64,000 bases of DNA from Hyphomicrobiales bacterium (GTDB lineage Bacteria; Pseudomonadota; Alphaproteobacteria; Rhizobiales; Rhizobiaceae), in the NCBI GenBank assembly GCA_900465665.1, contig UBJO01000032.1, forward strand, positions 1 to 64,000. The letters run 5' to 3'. The position numbers were made by a program, and so were the translations under genes. Of this stretch, positions 25,153 to 34,511 are shown piece after piece. Each line of letters starts with the position of its first letter. The stretch's first letter is position 1. A model generated the notes under the pieces. The model saw only the letters and a program-made list of their open reading frames with translations, made no database searches and was not told the DNA's origin.

Positions 25153-26730
25153 TCACGACTTCTGGAACATGGCGAGCATGCGGCGGGTCACGAGAAAACC
25201 GCCGACGATGTTGACCGTGGCGATCAAAACCGACAGTGCGGCAAGCGTCGTCACCAGCCAATGGCTCGAGCCGATCTGCAACAATGCGCCGAGGATGACG
25301 ATGCCGGAGACCGCATTGGTCACGGCCATCAGCGGCGTGTGCAGCGAGTGGCAGACATTCCAGATGACCTGGAAGCCGATGAAGCAGGACAGCACGAACA
25401 CGATGAAGTGGTTCATGAAGCTTGCGGGCGCAAAGGCCCCGACGAGCAGCAGCAGCGCCGTGCCGATCAGAAGCAGCAGGCCCTGGCTGCGGGTCTGCGC
25501 CTTGAAGGCGGCGACCTCCCTCGCCCGCTTTTCCTCAGGCGTCGGCTCCTTCACCTTTTCCTTGGGCTTCTGCGCCGCGATCGCCTGGATCTTCGGCGGC
25601 GGCGGCGGGTAGGTGATCTCTCCCTGATAGGCGACAGTCGCGCCGCGGATGACATCGTCGTCCATGTTGTGGACCAGGACGCCGTCCTTGGCCGGCGTGA
25701 GATCGCTGATCATGTGGCGAATGTTGGTCGCATAGAGCGTCGAGGCCTGGGCGGCCATGCGGCTCGGGAAATCGGTGTAGCCGATGACGGTGACGCCATT
25801 GTCCGAGACGATCTTCTCGTCCGGCACGGTCAGATCGCAATTGCCGCCGCGCTCGGCTGCAAGGTCGATCACGACCGAGCCCGGCTTCATTGCAGCAACC
25901 ATGTCGGCGAGCCACAGCTTTGGCGCATCACGGCCCGGAATCAGCGCCGTGGTGATGACGATGTCGATCTCCGGCGCCAGTTCGCGAAACTTGGCAAGCT
26001 GCTTCTCGCGGAACTCCGGCGAGGACGGGGCGGCATAGCCGCCCGTGGCGGCGCCATCCTGTTGCTGATCGGCAAAATCGAGGTAGACAAACTCCGCGCC
26101 CATGCTCTCGATCTGCTCGGCGACCTCGGGCCTCACGTCGAAGGCATAGGTAATCGCGCCGAGCGAGGTTGCCGTGCCGATCGCGGCAAGGCCGGCGACA
26201 CCGGCGCCGATGACCAGCACCTTGGCCGGCGGCACCTTTCCTGCAGCCGTCACCTGGCCGGTGAAGAAGCGTCCGAAATTGTTGCCGGCTTCGATGACCG
26301 CGCGGTAACCGGCGATGTTGGCCATCGATGACAGAGCGTCCATCTTCTGCGCGCGCGAGATGCGCGGCACCATGTCCATGGCGATCGCATTGGCGCCGGT
26401 GGCGCGAACCTGCTCCAGAAGGGCTGCATTCTGACCGGGATAGAAGAACGAAATCAGCGTCTGGCCGGAGCGCAACCGCTCAGCCTCGCCCGCTTCCGGC
26501 GGCCGTACCTTCACGATCACATCTGCCGCCTCGGACAGCGTTGCAGCGTTGTCAACCACCGTTACGCCTGCGGCACGATAGGCATCGTCCGAAAAACCGG
26601 CTGCGACACCCGCGCCAGTTTCGACTAAACACTTGTATCCAAGCTTCAGAAGTTCTCGAGCACTATCGGGAGTCAACGCTACCCTAGATTCGCCAGGGAC
26701 TGCCTCCCTGAAAGACCCAATTTTGACCAT
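25153..26730 (-). CDS. pntA: NAD(P) transhydrogenase subunit alpha (full-length)
   Basis: A 525-residue subunit (E. coli PntA is 510). The NAD(H)-binding domain I occupies about 1-390, with [18 protein letters not shown] at the start, GAGVAGL at 175-181 and the RQD-like loop region around 130. A proline-rich, charged linker follows (about 385-410), then four membrane segments at the C-terminus. In many alphaproteobacteria alpha is split into two genes; here it is one chain. The ribosome site before ATG 26730 is weak. High GC3 codon use matches pntB and lpdA rather than the neighbours. Confidence 0.95.
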   Translation of the reverse strand: MVKIGSFREAVPGESRVALTPDSARELLKLGYKCLVETGAGVAAGFSDDAYRAAGVTVVDNAATLSEAADVIVKVRPPEAGEAERLRSGQTLISFFYPGQNAALLEQVRATGANAIAMDMVPRISRAQKMDALSSMANIAGYRAVIEAGNNFGRFFTGQVTAAGKVPPAKVLVIGAGVAGLAAIGTATSLGAITYAFDVRPEVAEQIESMGAEFVYLDFADQQQDGAATGGYAAPSSPEFREKQLAKFRELAPEIDIVITTALIPGRDAPKLWLADMVAAMKPGSVVIDLAAERGGNCDLTVPDEKIVSDNGVTVIGYTDFPSRMAAQASTLYATNIRHMISDLTPAKDGVLVHNMDDDVIRGATVAYQGEITYPPPPPKIQAIAAQKPKEKVKEPTPEEKRAREVAAFKAQTRSQGLLLLIGTALLLLVGAFAPASFMNHFIVFVLSCFIGFQVIWNVCHSLHTPLMAVTNAVSGIVILGALLQIGSSHWLVTTLAALSVLIATVNIVGGFLVTRRMLAMFQKS

Positions 26731-27118
26731 TTTTGAATTCCGGCCCGACCGGGGCTCCTATGTTCTTCGCCGATCGCTCGCAGGGGATCGGAGTGACGAA
26801 AACGAGCAAGTTTAGCTCAATCATGCAGTGCACGAGGTCACCAATCAGCGAACCTCGTCGTTACCGTCACTGCCTGATCGATTTCATTTGCGGCTTGTTC
26901 TTCTTCTCAGGTGACGAGCGATAAGCGTGGTGTCACCTTCGCCGTACCAGAGGGTATTGAGAGCCGTTGGACACCGGCGCCGCATCAAACTTCTAGCCCT
27001 TCTCTTCACAGACGCCTTACTGGCAGAGATAGACCAGCGTATGAGACCCTAAGGTTCGCCGCAAAATTCAGATGAATCGGGATGTTGCGAAGGAAGAAGG
27101 ATGGACCTGTTGGTGGTA
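26731..27118. other. Intergenic region between the permease gene and pntA
   Basis: About 390 nt without a supportable gene. It must contain the pntAB promoter. The only structure I see is ACGAGGT (26832-26838) with ACCTCGT (26852-26858), a 7-bp inverted repeat with a 13-nt spacer of unknown meaning. No IclR-type palindrome was found here. Confidence 0.4.
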
Positions 27119-28285
27119 TTACCCCCTTCTCTTCTGCACAGTGTCAAACCAGACAGCAAGAAGAAGAATCAGTGCCTTAATAGCTAGTTGGTAACTCGCG
27201 TCCAGATTCAGTAAGCTCATACCGTTATCTAGCGTGGTCATAACCAGGGCCCCGATAATTGCGCCCCCAATTGTACCGATACCACCTGCAAGGCTAGTCC
27301 CGCCGATAATTGCTGCCGCTATAGCATCCAGTTCCATCATCGCGCCGGCGGATGCGCTTGCGCTACCAACGCGGGCTGTAAAGACAAAGGCGGCAATTGC
27401 AGTCACAACTCCCATGAGAGAAAAGAGACCAAAGATCCTTGCTTTGACGTCAACCCCCGAAAGCACTGCTGCACGCGCGTTTCCTCCAATCGCAAAGACC
27501 TGTTTTCCAAAGACTGTTTTTGTGGCGACGAAGCTAAGGACAAGCCATACGCAGCAGACAATCAACAAAGGCACGGGCATACCTCTGTAAGTACTCATGA
27601 CACCGCCGATGGCTATAATCATGATCATGATAGCCATTATCTGAGCAGCATTCGATTTGTTTCGTTTCCACGCAGATGAACCGCCGAGACGCTTCACCGC
27701 AACCATTAGGACGCCGAGGCCAATAATGATGGCGCCAATGATCGTGGTGTCGTTGGGAAACAGACCCAACGTCGGCAAGTAGCTTTGGCCGATCCAAAGA
27801 AAGCCGGGGTCAAGCGGGGCTTGTGTCTTGCCTTGCGTGATTGCAATTGCCGCGCCGCGCAACGCCAGCATCGACGCGAGGGTTACAATAATAGACGGAA
27901 CACCGCGATAAGCGATCCAGTAGCCGTGCCACATTCCTATGCAGAGACCAAAAACTAATCCCACTGAAATAGCCGCGACGGGTTGAGCTCCCATCTGGAC
28001 CTGCATCACCGCAGTTGCCGCTCCCACCGCTCCGACGACTGAACCGGCAGAGAGGTCGATGTTTCCAGATACAATCACCAGGACCATACCCATCGCAATG
28101 ATACTTACGGCGGCAGTCTGGAGCGATAGGTTGGATAAATTTCGGACGGAGAGGAACACGCCGCCCGTTAAGTAAGTGAAGACAGCGAAGAGCAGCACGA
28201 GTGCAATAAGCACCGCGTTCCTTGCGACAGCCTGCCTAAAACGATCGCTAAACTCGCCCCCGTAAAGAACCTCAGTGCGTTCCAT
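27119..28285 (-). CDS. Sugar ABC transporter permease (XylH/GguB type)
   Basis: The ATG at 28285 follows GGAGGGC and overlaps the ATPase gene by 14 nt, giving 388 aa. About ten to twelve hydrophobic segments are visible. Family signatures include VIVSGNIDLSAGSVVGAVGA near the first third and IGGTSLAGGIGTIGGAIIGAL near the C-terminus, both typical of ribose/xylose-class inner-membrane permeases. It is last in the order binding protein, dehydrogenase, ATPase, permease. The length (about 390 rather than 320) fits XylH and GguB rather than RbsC. Confidence 0.9.
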   Translation of the reverse strand: MERTEVLYGGEFSDRFRQAVARNAVLIALVLLFAVFTYLTGGVFLSVRNLSNLSLQTAAVSIIAMGMVLVIVSGNIDLSAGSVVGAVGAATAVMQVQMGAQPVAAISVGLVFGLCIGMWHGYWIAYRGVPSIIVTLASMLALRGAAIAITQGKTQAPLDPGFLWIGQSYLPTLGLFPNDTTIIGAIIIGLGVLMVAVKRLGGSSAWKRNKSNAAQIMAIMIMIIAIGGVMSTYRGMPVPLLIVCCVWLVLSFVATKTVFGKQVFAIGGNARAAVLSGVDVKARIFGLFSLMGVVTAIAAFVFTARVGSASASAGAMMELDAIAAAIIGGTSLAGGIGTIGGAIIGALVMTTLDNGMSLLNLDASYQLAIKALILLLAVWFDTVQKRRG

Positions 28286-29855
28286 TTTTGCCCTCCAGCA
28301 GTGAATTGGTTGAGCTCTTGGGAATCGCGAGCTCCATGATTTTACCCTCGGTGACTTCATCGCCAACTAGTTCGCCGGTGATGGCGCCTTCGCACATCAC
28401 AATAACTCTGTCAGCAAGGCCGATGACCTCCTGCATGTCCGATGAAATCACGATGACGCTTGAGCCAGAATCTGCCAACTGCGCGATTGTGGTGTAGATA
28501 TCCAAGCGCGCGCCCACGTCTACTCCACGTGTCGGTTCGTCCAAAATTATAACCTTCGGCCGCAGCAGAAGGTATTTTGCCAGGAGAACCTTTTGCTGAT
28601 TCCCACCACTGAGATCACCGACAGGGTCATCGAGCGACCGACATTTTACGTTGAGGCTTTTGATATACTGGGACGCAATCTCCGTCTGCTTACGTTGGCT
28701 AATGACACCAAAGCGCGAAACTTTATGAGGTGCGCACAACGTGACGTTTATGCCGATGCTTTGCCTTAGCACCAATCCGTCGTCTTTGCGGTCCTCGGTG
28801 ACGTAAGCCAGCCCTTTGCGCAAAGCATCTTTTGGACTTGCGAAACTTGTGTCCCGTCCGCCTAACTTCAATGAACCTGCTGATGCTTTCGCCCCGTACC
28901 CGCAGATCAGACTTCTAGCGAGTTCCGTCCTTCCTGCACCTACAAGCCCTGCAAAGACAACGATCTCACCTGTGCGAGCGCTGAACGATGCTGACTTCAC
29001 GCGGGTGAGCCCCGGACGCTTCGCGTCGGGAACTGTCCAGCTTGAAACTTCCAGTGCTTGCGAACCCGGCGTTGATTTCCGCTGCGGAAATAATTGGCTG
29101 AGGGGCCTACCAACCATCATCTCGACTAAACCCTCAGTCGAAACGTCATCAGTTGATCGTGTTCCGACCAGCTTGCCATCGCGCAAGACAGTGATGCGAT
29201 CAGACACGGCCATCAACTCGTCAAGCCGGTGGGTAATAAAAATAAGTGCGGTCCCTTCGTTGGCCAAGGTTCGCATAATCGAGAGTAGGTTCTCGGCTTC
29301 AACCAATGACAATGATGTGGTAGGCTCATCAAGAATGATGATTTTCTGCTTCTGGACCAGTGCTTTGCCGATTTCGATTAGCTGTCGTTGGCCGAGACTG
29401 AGCTCGCTTATCTTAGTATGAGGATCGATCACCGCCAAACCGACCCTTTGGAGAACTGCAGCAGTCCGTGCGAGGTTTTTTTGACTGCGTATAACCCCGA
29501 ACGTATTAACCTCGCGGCCAAGATTAATGTTTTCGTTGACAGTAAGATTTGGAGCGAGCTCCAGTTCTTGATGTATCATTGCAATTCCAGCATTCTCGCT
29601 GTCGTGCGCCGAGTGGAACTGACAGTGGGAATTGCCAATCATTATTTCCCCGGTAAACGACGAGGCCGGATACACACCGCCGAGAATGCGCATGAGCGTG
29701 GATTTTCCGGCACCGTTTTCGCCTATGAGACCGTGAATCTCACCAGCTCGTAGGTCGAAATTGACATCGCTCAAAGCATGGAAACTTCCGAACGACTTGG
29801 AAATCGATGACATTCGAAGAAGGAAGGCACTTGGATTTTCGTCAATGACGCTCAT
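28272..29855 (-). CDS. Sugar ABC transporter ATPase (XylG/GguA type, two nucleotide-binding domains)
   Basis: The ATG at 29855 gives 527 aa. The N-terminal ABC domain has Walker A GENGAGKST (45-53), LSLGQRQLIEIG as signature and Walker B IIILDEPTTSL. The C-terminal domain has the degenerate Walker A AGLVGAGRTEL, signature DLSGGNQQKV and Walker B VIILDEPTRGVDVG. This unequal tandem arrangement is typical of monosaccharide importers. The ribosome site is weak. A 243-nt gap separates it from the dehydrogenase gene upstream, in which I see no other gene or promoter. Confidence 0.92.
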   Translation of the reverse strand: MSVIDENPSAFLLRMSSISKSFGSFHALSDVNFDLRAGEIHGLIGENGAGKSTLMRILGGVYPASSFTGEIMIGNSHCQFHSAHDSENAGIAMIHQELELAPNLTVNENINLGREVNTFGVIRSQKNLARTAAVLQRVGLAVIDPHTKISELSLGQRQLIEIGKALVQKQKIIILDEPTTSLSLVEAENLLSIMRTLANEGTALIFITHRLDELMAVSDRITVLRDGKLVGTRSTDDVSTEGLVEMMVGRPLSQLFPQRKSTPGSQALEVSSWTVPDAKRPGLTRVKSASFSARTGEIVVFAGLVGAGRTELARSLICGYGAKASAGSLKLGGRDTSFASPKDALRKGLAYVTEDRKDDGLVLRQSIGINVTLCAPHKVSRFGVISQRKQTEIASQYIKSLNVKCRSLDDPVGDLSGGNQQKVLLAKYLLLRPKVIILDEPTRGVDVGARLDIYTTIAQLADSGSSVIVISSDMQEVIGLADRVIVMCEGAITGELVGDEVTEGKIMELAIPKSSTNSLLEGKNGTH

Positions 29856-30098
29856 GACGCGCACCGCTCTTGTTTTTTGAAGGAGAACTTGCTCCGAAAG
29901 GTCGAATAGGCTTCCTGGCTCGTACCGAAAGCCGCCTTACTCTCCACAAAGTAACTCGCACTGGAATCCAGGTTGCTAGAATTGGCTTTGCTGTGGAAAG
30001 CTTGAATCGCGTTCTGGGGTTATGCGGATCCTGAGCCTCGTAAGATGCGGGCATTCCTTCAGCTTGAACAGGTTTCATGCCCTGCTCGCTGGTTGGTG

Positions 30099-31172
30099 TC
30101 ACGCTGTCAGGTCGATCATTATTTTAAGATGGGAGTTACCTGGAACAACCAACTTGTCAAAACCATCCCGCACTGCCGCGTCCAACGCGACGCGCGAAGT
30201 GACCACCTTCCCTGCCGGAATTTTACCCGAACTAATCAAATCGATTACGCGTGGCCAATAGGATGTCGGGTATGCAAAGGAGCCCCGTATATCCATATCT
30301 TTGACAGTCACTTGGAACCAATCGACTGCGCTCAGAGACGGGTGTAGTCCAACCTGAACGACAACGCCTTGTGGTCTAGCCGCCGCGATACAATCGCGAA
30401 GGGCACCTTCATTCCCGACACACTCTATTGCAATGTCACACCCAACGCCGCCTTCCGTGGCCCCCCGGACCACGTCGGCCACTGACTGTTTCGAGGGGTT
30501 GATCGTGGTGAGCGTCGGCAAGATCTCAGCTGCTCGGCTGAGTCTGAGATCGTTGAAGTCAGTTATGAAGATACGTGTTGCCCCAGCAGCCTCAGCTGCA
30601 AGAGCAGTGAGAATCCCAATGGGCCCGGCACCGGCGATCAGGACCGAAGAGCCAGCGCGCACACCGCCGCGATCGCAAGCATAAACGGCGACAGCAGTCG
30701 GTTCCACAAGAGCTGCTTCGTCCGATGTCATCGTGTCTGGAATCTTGAAGACGCTTCCTTCAGGCAGCAGAGCGCTTTCCGCCATTCCGCCCCACGCTCC
30801 CGAAAGTCCTAGAATTGCAAGCTTGTCAGACAAGAAAAATAGACCACGTTCTGCGAAGTATCCCTGGTCCTTCGGCATTACCAGAGGCATCACCGAGACC
30901 CTATCTCCTACCTTTAAGGTCTGGACGTCGTCTCCGACTTCCTCAACCAACCCTGCAAACTCGTGGCCCAGAATAAGCGGGATTTTGGCGCCAGAAAACG
31001 GATGAGGATCGTTGGGAACAAAGATGGGCCCATAGAGATACTCGTGAAGATCTGTTCCACAGATTCCCGCGCTTGTATTGCGTACAACGACTTCCCTACG
31101 CCCAGGCGATGGGGGCCGATCGATATTCTCCACGCGCAGATCCTTAGCTGCGTGAAAGCGAAGAGCCTTCAT
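30099..31172 (-). CDS. 2,3-butanediol dehydrogenase-like medium-chain dehydrogenase
   Basis: A 357-residue MDR enzyme. The N-terminal half closely follows R,R-butanediol dehydrogenases: GICGTDLHEYLYGPIFVPND, then GAKIPLILGHEF with zinc ligands C38, H70 and E71. The structural-zinc lobe is missing all four cysteines; 95-115 reads through MPKDQGYFAERG instead. NAD-binding motif is GAGPIG. It is embedded in a xylose-type importer operon, between the binding protein and the ATPase, so its substrate is probably the imported compound. The diol-dehydrogenase resemblance and a TPP/lipoate complex nearby recall acetoin/butanediol catabolism, but a sugar or polyol substrate fits the importer better. 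Confidence 0.85.
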   Translation of the reverse strand: MKALRFHAAKDLRVENIDRPPSPGRREVVVRNTSAGICGTDLHEYLYGPIFVPNDPHPFSGAKIPLILGHEFAGLVEEVGDDVQTLKVGDRVSVMPLVMPKDQGYFAERGLFFLSDKLAILGLSGAWGGMAESALLPEGSVFKIPDTMTSDEAALVEPTAVAVYACDRGGVRAGSSVLIAGAGPIGILTALAAEAAGATRIFITDFNDLRLSRAAEILPTLTTINPSKQSVADVVRGATEGGVGCDIAIECVGNEGALRDCIAAARPQGVVVQVGLHPSLSAVDWFQVTVKDMDIRGSFAYPTSYWPRVIDLISSGKIPAGKVVTSRVALDAAVRDGFDKLVVPGNSHLKIMIDLTA

Positions 31173-31260
31173 GACGAAACTCCATTATCGGTATGAGAAT
31201 GTTTGGGTTTTTAAGGACGGCGGCCGCTTGTTTGAAACGACCGACCGTTACCTATTTAAC

Positions 31261-32274
31261 TCACTTGCCGTAGACGTCTTGTCGCTTCTGGAAGCCAGAA
31301 TCGATGAGAATTGAGTCAAGATTCGTCTTGTCCACCGCTACGGCTTTTCCGAAGATGGACGGCACATCAACTTGCCCGTTGTTTACATTGCGCTGAACGA
31401 GGTCTGCCAACGGTTCTTTGCGAGCAAGCCGTTCCGCTACGATGACAGCCGTCTCCGCGAGAGCCTTAATGTCTCTGTAGACGGTCATCGATTGCGTTCC
31501 CGCAACGATTCTCTTTGCCGCGTCGAGACCGGCATCGCCTCCCGTTACTACAACTTTACCTGCTAGATTTTGTGCTGCCAGGGCTTCGATCGCGCCTCCT
31601 GCCAATCCATCGTTGGGAGATAGAACAGCGTCGATTTTATTGTCGGAAATGGTCAGTCCATTCTCAACGATGGCGAGAGCATTGGTGGGCTGCCAAGCTT
31701 TAGCCGCTTGATCGACGATAACTTTGATATCGCCCCTATCGATCAATGGCTGCAGTTTCGACATTGCACCATCATAGAATAGCGTTGAAACGAAATCTTC
31801 GGGTGCTCCATGCAACAGGATATAGTTGCCCTTAGGTACACGGTCTGCAAGGTACTGGCCCTGGATTTCCCCCGTCGCGAAAAAGTCATCAGCCACCCAG
31901 GCGTCTACCGCAGCATCGGTCACCAGACGTACATAACTAACTACGGGAATGCCCGCCGCCTTTGCCGATGCGACCGCCGTGGCCGCCGCGGCTGAGTCAT
32001 GAGGATTGATCACGAGGACATCGATACCCTGAGCGATCAAATTTTCGACTTGGGCGTTTTGCTTGGCTTGGTCCTCGTCCGCAATCTGAACCAAGACTTC
32101 GTCGCCTCTAGCGCGGGCAGCCTCGACGAAGAAATCCTTGTCGCGCACAAATCTTTCAACAATTTGGCTCGGCATTGCGAGCCCAATAACGACCTTTCCG
32201 TCCTTCGCCATTCCCGACATGGGACTGATGAAGAGCGCTAGAGCCGTTGCAGCGATGGCGGTCAACTTCCGCAT
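31261..32274 (-). CDS. Periplasmic sugar-binding protein (XylF/ChvE type)
   Basis: The ATG at 32274 has GGGAGG nine bases upstream; the product is 337 aa with a signal peptide (about 1-23, cleavage after GMA). The mature part is a type I periplasmic-binding fold with IADEDQAKQNAQVENLIAQG, DVLVINPHDSAA and DAVLSPNDGLAGGAIEAL, segments shared with XylF and ChvE. ChvE-type proteins bind several pyranose sugars. It is first in the importer operon and preceded by an IclR-type palindrome and a TTGACA promoter, so uptake is probably induced with the rest of the island. Confidence 0.9.
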   Translation of the reverse strand: MRKLTAIAATALALFISPMSGMAKDGKVVIGLAMPSQIVERFVRDKDFFVEAARARGDEVLVQIADEDQAKQNAQVENLIAQGIDVLVINPHDSAAAATAVASAKAAGIPVVSYVRLVTDAAVDAWVADDFFATGEIQGQYLADRVPKGNYILLHGAPEDFVSTLFYDGAMSKLQPLIDRGDIKVIVDQAAKAWQPTNALAIVENGLTISDNKIDAVLSPNDGLAGGAIEALAAQNLAGKVVVTGGDAGLDAAKRIVAGTQSMTVYRDIKALAETAVIVAERLARKEPLADLVQRNVNNGQVDVPSIFGKAVAVDKTNLDSILIDSGFQKRQDVYGK

Positions 32275-32344
32275 AATTGATATCCTCCCAGAGAAAGTCG
32301 AGCTCCCGTCTCGACCATTTTTTGTAATGCTCAAATCAGTAAAT

Positions 32345-32378
32345 TGTCAAATAAAAATTTGACCATCATAATATGATG
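32345..32378 (-). promoter_or_regulatory. IclR-type operator site 7 and promoter (sugar importer operon)
   Basis: CATCATAATATGATG (32364-32378) is a perfect 6-3-6 palindrome. TTGACA on the minus strand (32350-32345) lies 13 bp downstream, and TTACAA follows after 17 bp as a possible -10. The rest of 32379-32618 shows nothing supportable. Confidence 0.85.
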
Positions 32379-32618
32379 TTTTCCTGCGAGATAGTTAGAT
32401 CTAATCGATTTAAGAAAGAAAGAGATTGGCGGTGCGTTCACCTCCTGCGTGACTTGGCAAGGCTTTTATAAAAATAAGTTGCAGAATCGACCTTTGACAC
32501 TTCTGAAGGGTCATTCACCGGCATCACTCATCCGAATTATTTGCCAAAAGGCTCTCGACCCTAGTGGCTGCACTTAGCTTGGCCGGAGATTTCTCCATCG
32601 CAAGACCACAGCTTCCAC

Positions 32619-32634
32619 CGCCAAAGGTTTGGCG
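32619..32634 (-). terminator. Short hairpin just downstream of the GMC oxidoreductase
   Basis: CGCCAAAGGTTTGGCG can fold into a 6-7-bp stem three bases past the stop at 32638. It lacks a T-run, so it is only a possible terminator. Confidence 0.3.
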
Positions 32635-32637
32635 ATA

Positions 32638-34269
32638 CTATTTCAGAGCTATAGGCTCCAAAGGCATCTCGCCCATCATCATGGCGACGGCCTTGTCAGC
32701 CACAGCCATGACAGTGGCGTTTGTATTCGAGCTCGTCACAACCGGCATCATAGACGCGTCGAAGACCCTCAGATTGTCGATACCTTTGACCTGCAGATTA
32801 GAGTTTACAACAGCCATAGGGTCGCTATCGCGCCCCATCCGGCATGTGCCGACGGGATGGTACCCTGTCTTGACCGTCCGCCGGCAGTACGCTGCGATAT
32901 CGTCATCTGTCATCGTCATTTTCCCGGGCAGAAGCTCTTCTTGCACGAGCCCCAGTAACGGCTCCGTCAGAAGAATCTCCCTTGAGATTTTGATAGCCTC
33001 GACCGCGGAAGTAAGATCTTCTGACGCACTGAGATATGCAGGGTCGATGAGCGGCGCGTCCCTGTGATCACTTGATTTGAGAGTGACCGAGCCGCGAGAT
33101 TTTGGTTTTACAAGGCAGGATATGAGCGTCAGACCATCAGTCGGTTTAACGTCTTTGACATCGGCGTCAAGATAAACGCTCGGCACACAGAACAACTGGA
33201 TCGACGGCCGCGCCGTGTCGCCGTTTGGCGACAGAAACGCACAAGCCTCAACGCCGTTTGAGGCGACCGGGCCTGAACCAAAAATGACGTATTGAAGCCC
33301 GTTCAAGACCATCTTGAACCCAACGTCTTCATTCATGTAGCCGACGCGGCGTTTTGTGGAGGAAACGACGCCAACTTCGGGGTGGTCATGTAAGTTTTGT
33401 CCGACGCCTGGCAAATTGCTCACGACTTTGATGCCATGCGACTCCAGGTGCCGGCTGTCGCCGATTCCCGACAACATCAGCAACTTCGGTGTTTCGAACG
33501 TCCCCGCGCAAACGATGATTTCTGCTTCAGAAAACGCTTGATGCCGCTTACCCTGTTGAAAATACGTGACTCCTATCGCCCGCCCGTTTTCAATCTCAAG
33601 CTTTTGAACGAGGCAGTTGGTGCGGACAGTCAAACGAGGATTTTCGATTACAGGTCGCAGAAATGCATCGACTGCGCTACAGCGCCGGATGCCATCTTTC
33701 GTCAATTGAATGTAACCCACACCATAAGGATCACCTCCATTAAAATCGGGATTGAACCTAACGCCATATCCCTGAAGCGCACTGACAAAGGCATGTGAGA
33801 CCGGTACACGGTGCGTGTGCCCGGAGACCGCAAGTGGCCCATCGACACCATGCATTTCGTTGTTCAGATGCTCATTGCGCTCCATTCGTTTGAAATATGG
33901 AGCAAGATGGGGGAAATCCCAATTCCCCTCATATCCAGACGCCTCCTGCCAAGCCTCGAAGTCAGATGGCTGGCCGCGCATGTAAACCATAGCATTGACC
34001 GTACTTCCACCCCCAAGGACTTTTGCTGTCGGGATAACCGGTTTCCTGCCACCGAGCTGCGACTGGGCCACAGATTCGTTAAAACGGAGATGCCGGCTCC
34101 CTTTGAGAAACTTGATGAAACCTGCTGGCATCCTGAAGAGCGGACTGTTGTCTCTGCCACCTGCTTCAAGAAGCAGTACTCTGGCACCATGGTCCCGAAC
34201 CAGACGAGCAGCCGTAACGCAGCCGGCACTACCCCCGCCCACAACTATGTAATCAAAACGCTCAGCCAA
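32638..34269 (-). CDS. GMC-family FAD oxidoreductase (choline/glucose dehydrogenase type)
   Basis: A 543-residue flavoprotein. The FAD-binding motif GGGSAG is at 11-16, the GMC signature GGGSTVNAMVYMRG at about 86-99, and the catalytic His/Asn pair is H471 (YHPVGTCRMG) and N517 (SSNTNATV). Start is TTG 34269 behind GGAGGATGAGGAT; an ATG in this region is out of frame. No signal peptide is seen, so it is probably cytoplasmic. GMC enzymes oxidise primary or secondary alcohols of sugars, choline or glycosides. An IclR-type site overlaps the promoter region shared with the divergent permease gene at 34512. Confidence 0.92.
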   Translation of the reverse strand: MAERFDYIVVGGGSAGCVTAARLVRDHGARVLLLEAGGRDNSPLFRMPAGFIKFLKGSRHLRFNESVAQSQLGGRKPVIPTAKVLGGGSTVNAMVYMRGQPSDFEAWQEASGYEGNWDFPHLAPYFKRMERNEHLNNEMHGVDGPLAVSGHTHRVPVSHAFVSALQGYGVRFNPDFNGGDPYGVGYIQLTKDGIRRCSAVDAFLRPVIENPRLTVRTNCLVQKLEIENGRAIGVTYFQQGKRHQAFSEAEIIVCAGTFETPKLLMLSGIGDSRHLESHGIKVVSNLPGVGQNLHDHPEVGVVSSTKRRVGYMNEDVGFKMVLNGLQYVIFGSGPVASNGVEACAFLSPNGDTARPSIQLFCVPSVYLDADVKDVKPTDGLTLISCLVKPKSRGSVTLKSSDHRDAPLIDPAYLSASEDLTSAVEAIKISREILLTEPLLGLVQEELLPGKMTMTDDDIAAYCRRTVKTGYHPVGTCRMGRDSDPMAVVNSNLQVKGIDNLRVFDASMMPVVTSSNTNATVMAVADKAVAMMMGEMPLEPIALK

Positions 34270-34302
34270 ATCCTCATCCTCCCGTCAAAGGCTTCTATAG
34301 TT

Positions 34303-34317
34303 CATCACCATTTGATG
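34303..34317. promoter_or_regulatory. IclR-type operator site 8 between GMC oxidoreductase and second importer
   Basis: CATCACCATTTGATG matches the palindrome at about 13 of 15 positions. On the minus strand TATAGA, a -10-like hexamer, follows three bases later, the same spacing as at site 3. It lies 33 nt before the GMC start and about 195 nt before the divergent importer genes, so it could serve either. Confidence 0.55.
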
Positions 34318-34511
34318 CACGAATATCTATTTGACTATCTCGTTTTGGGAGGGTATGCAATATCAGACGTTGGGAAGACGCACGGCTTGGGAGGTTGATT
34401 GGTGTCCCGTACGCCAATCGAGATCAGCCCGTTGATATGTTCAGCAGGAGAGGACCTTGCGAAATTGCTGCTTGAAAGAGTGGCAGCGCCCGCAAGGATG
34501 GGAGGGATTTA

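Noticed and set aside
24477..25214. 245-aa open frame antisense to pntB
   Set aside because: Highly charged, repetitive composition typical of a frame opposite a GC-rich membrane protein gene; no family signature.
25261..26331. 356-aa open frame antisense to pntA
   Set aside because: Arg/Asp-rich shadow of pntA, whose motifs are complete on the other strand.
11153..34317. Repeated CATCAT/ATGATG motifs as a CRISPR or transposon repeat
   Set aside because: Copies are single, kilobases apart, all intergenic and upstream of genes, and symmetric, which fits operators rather than repeats.
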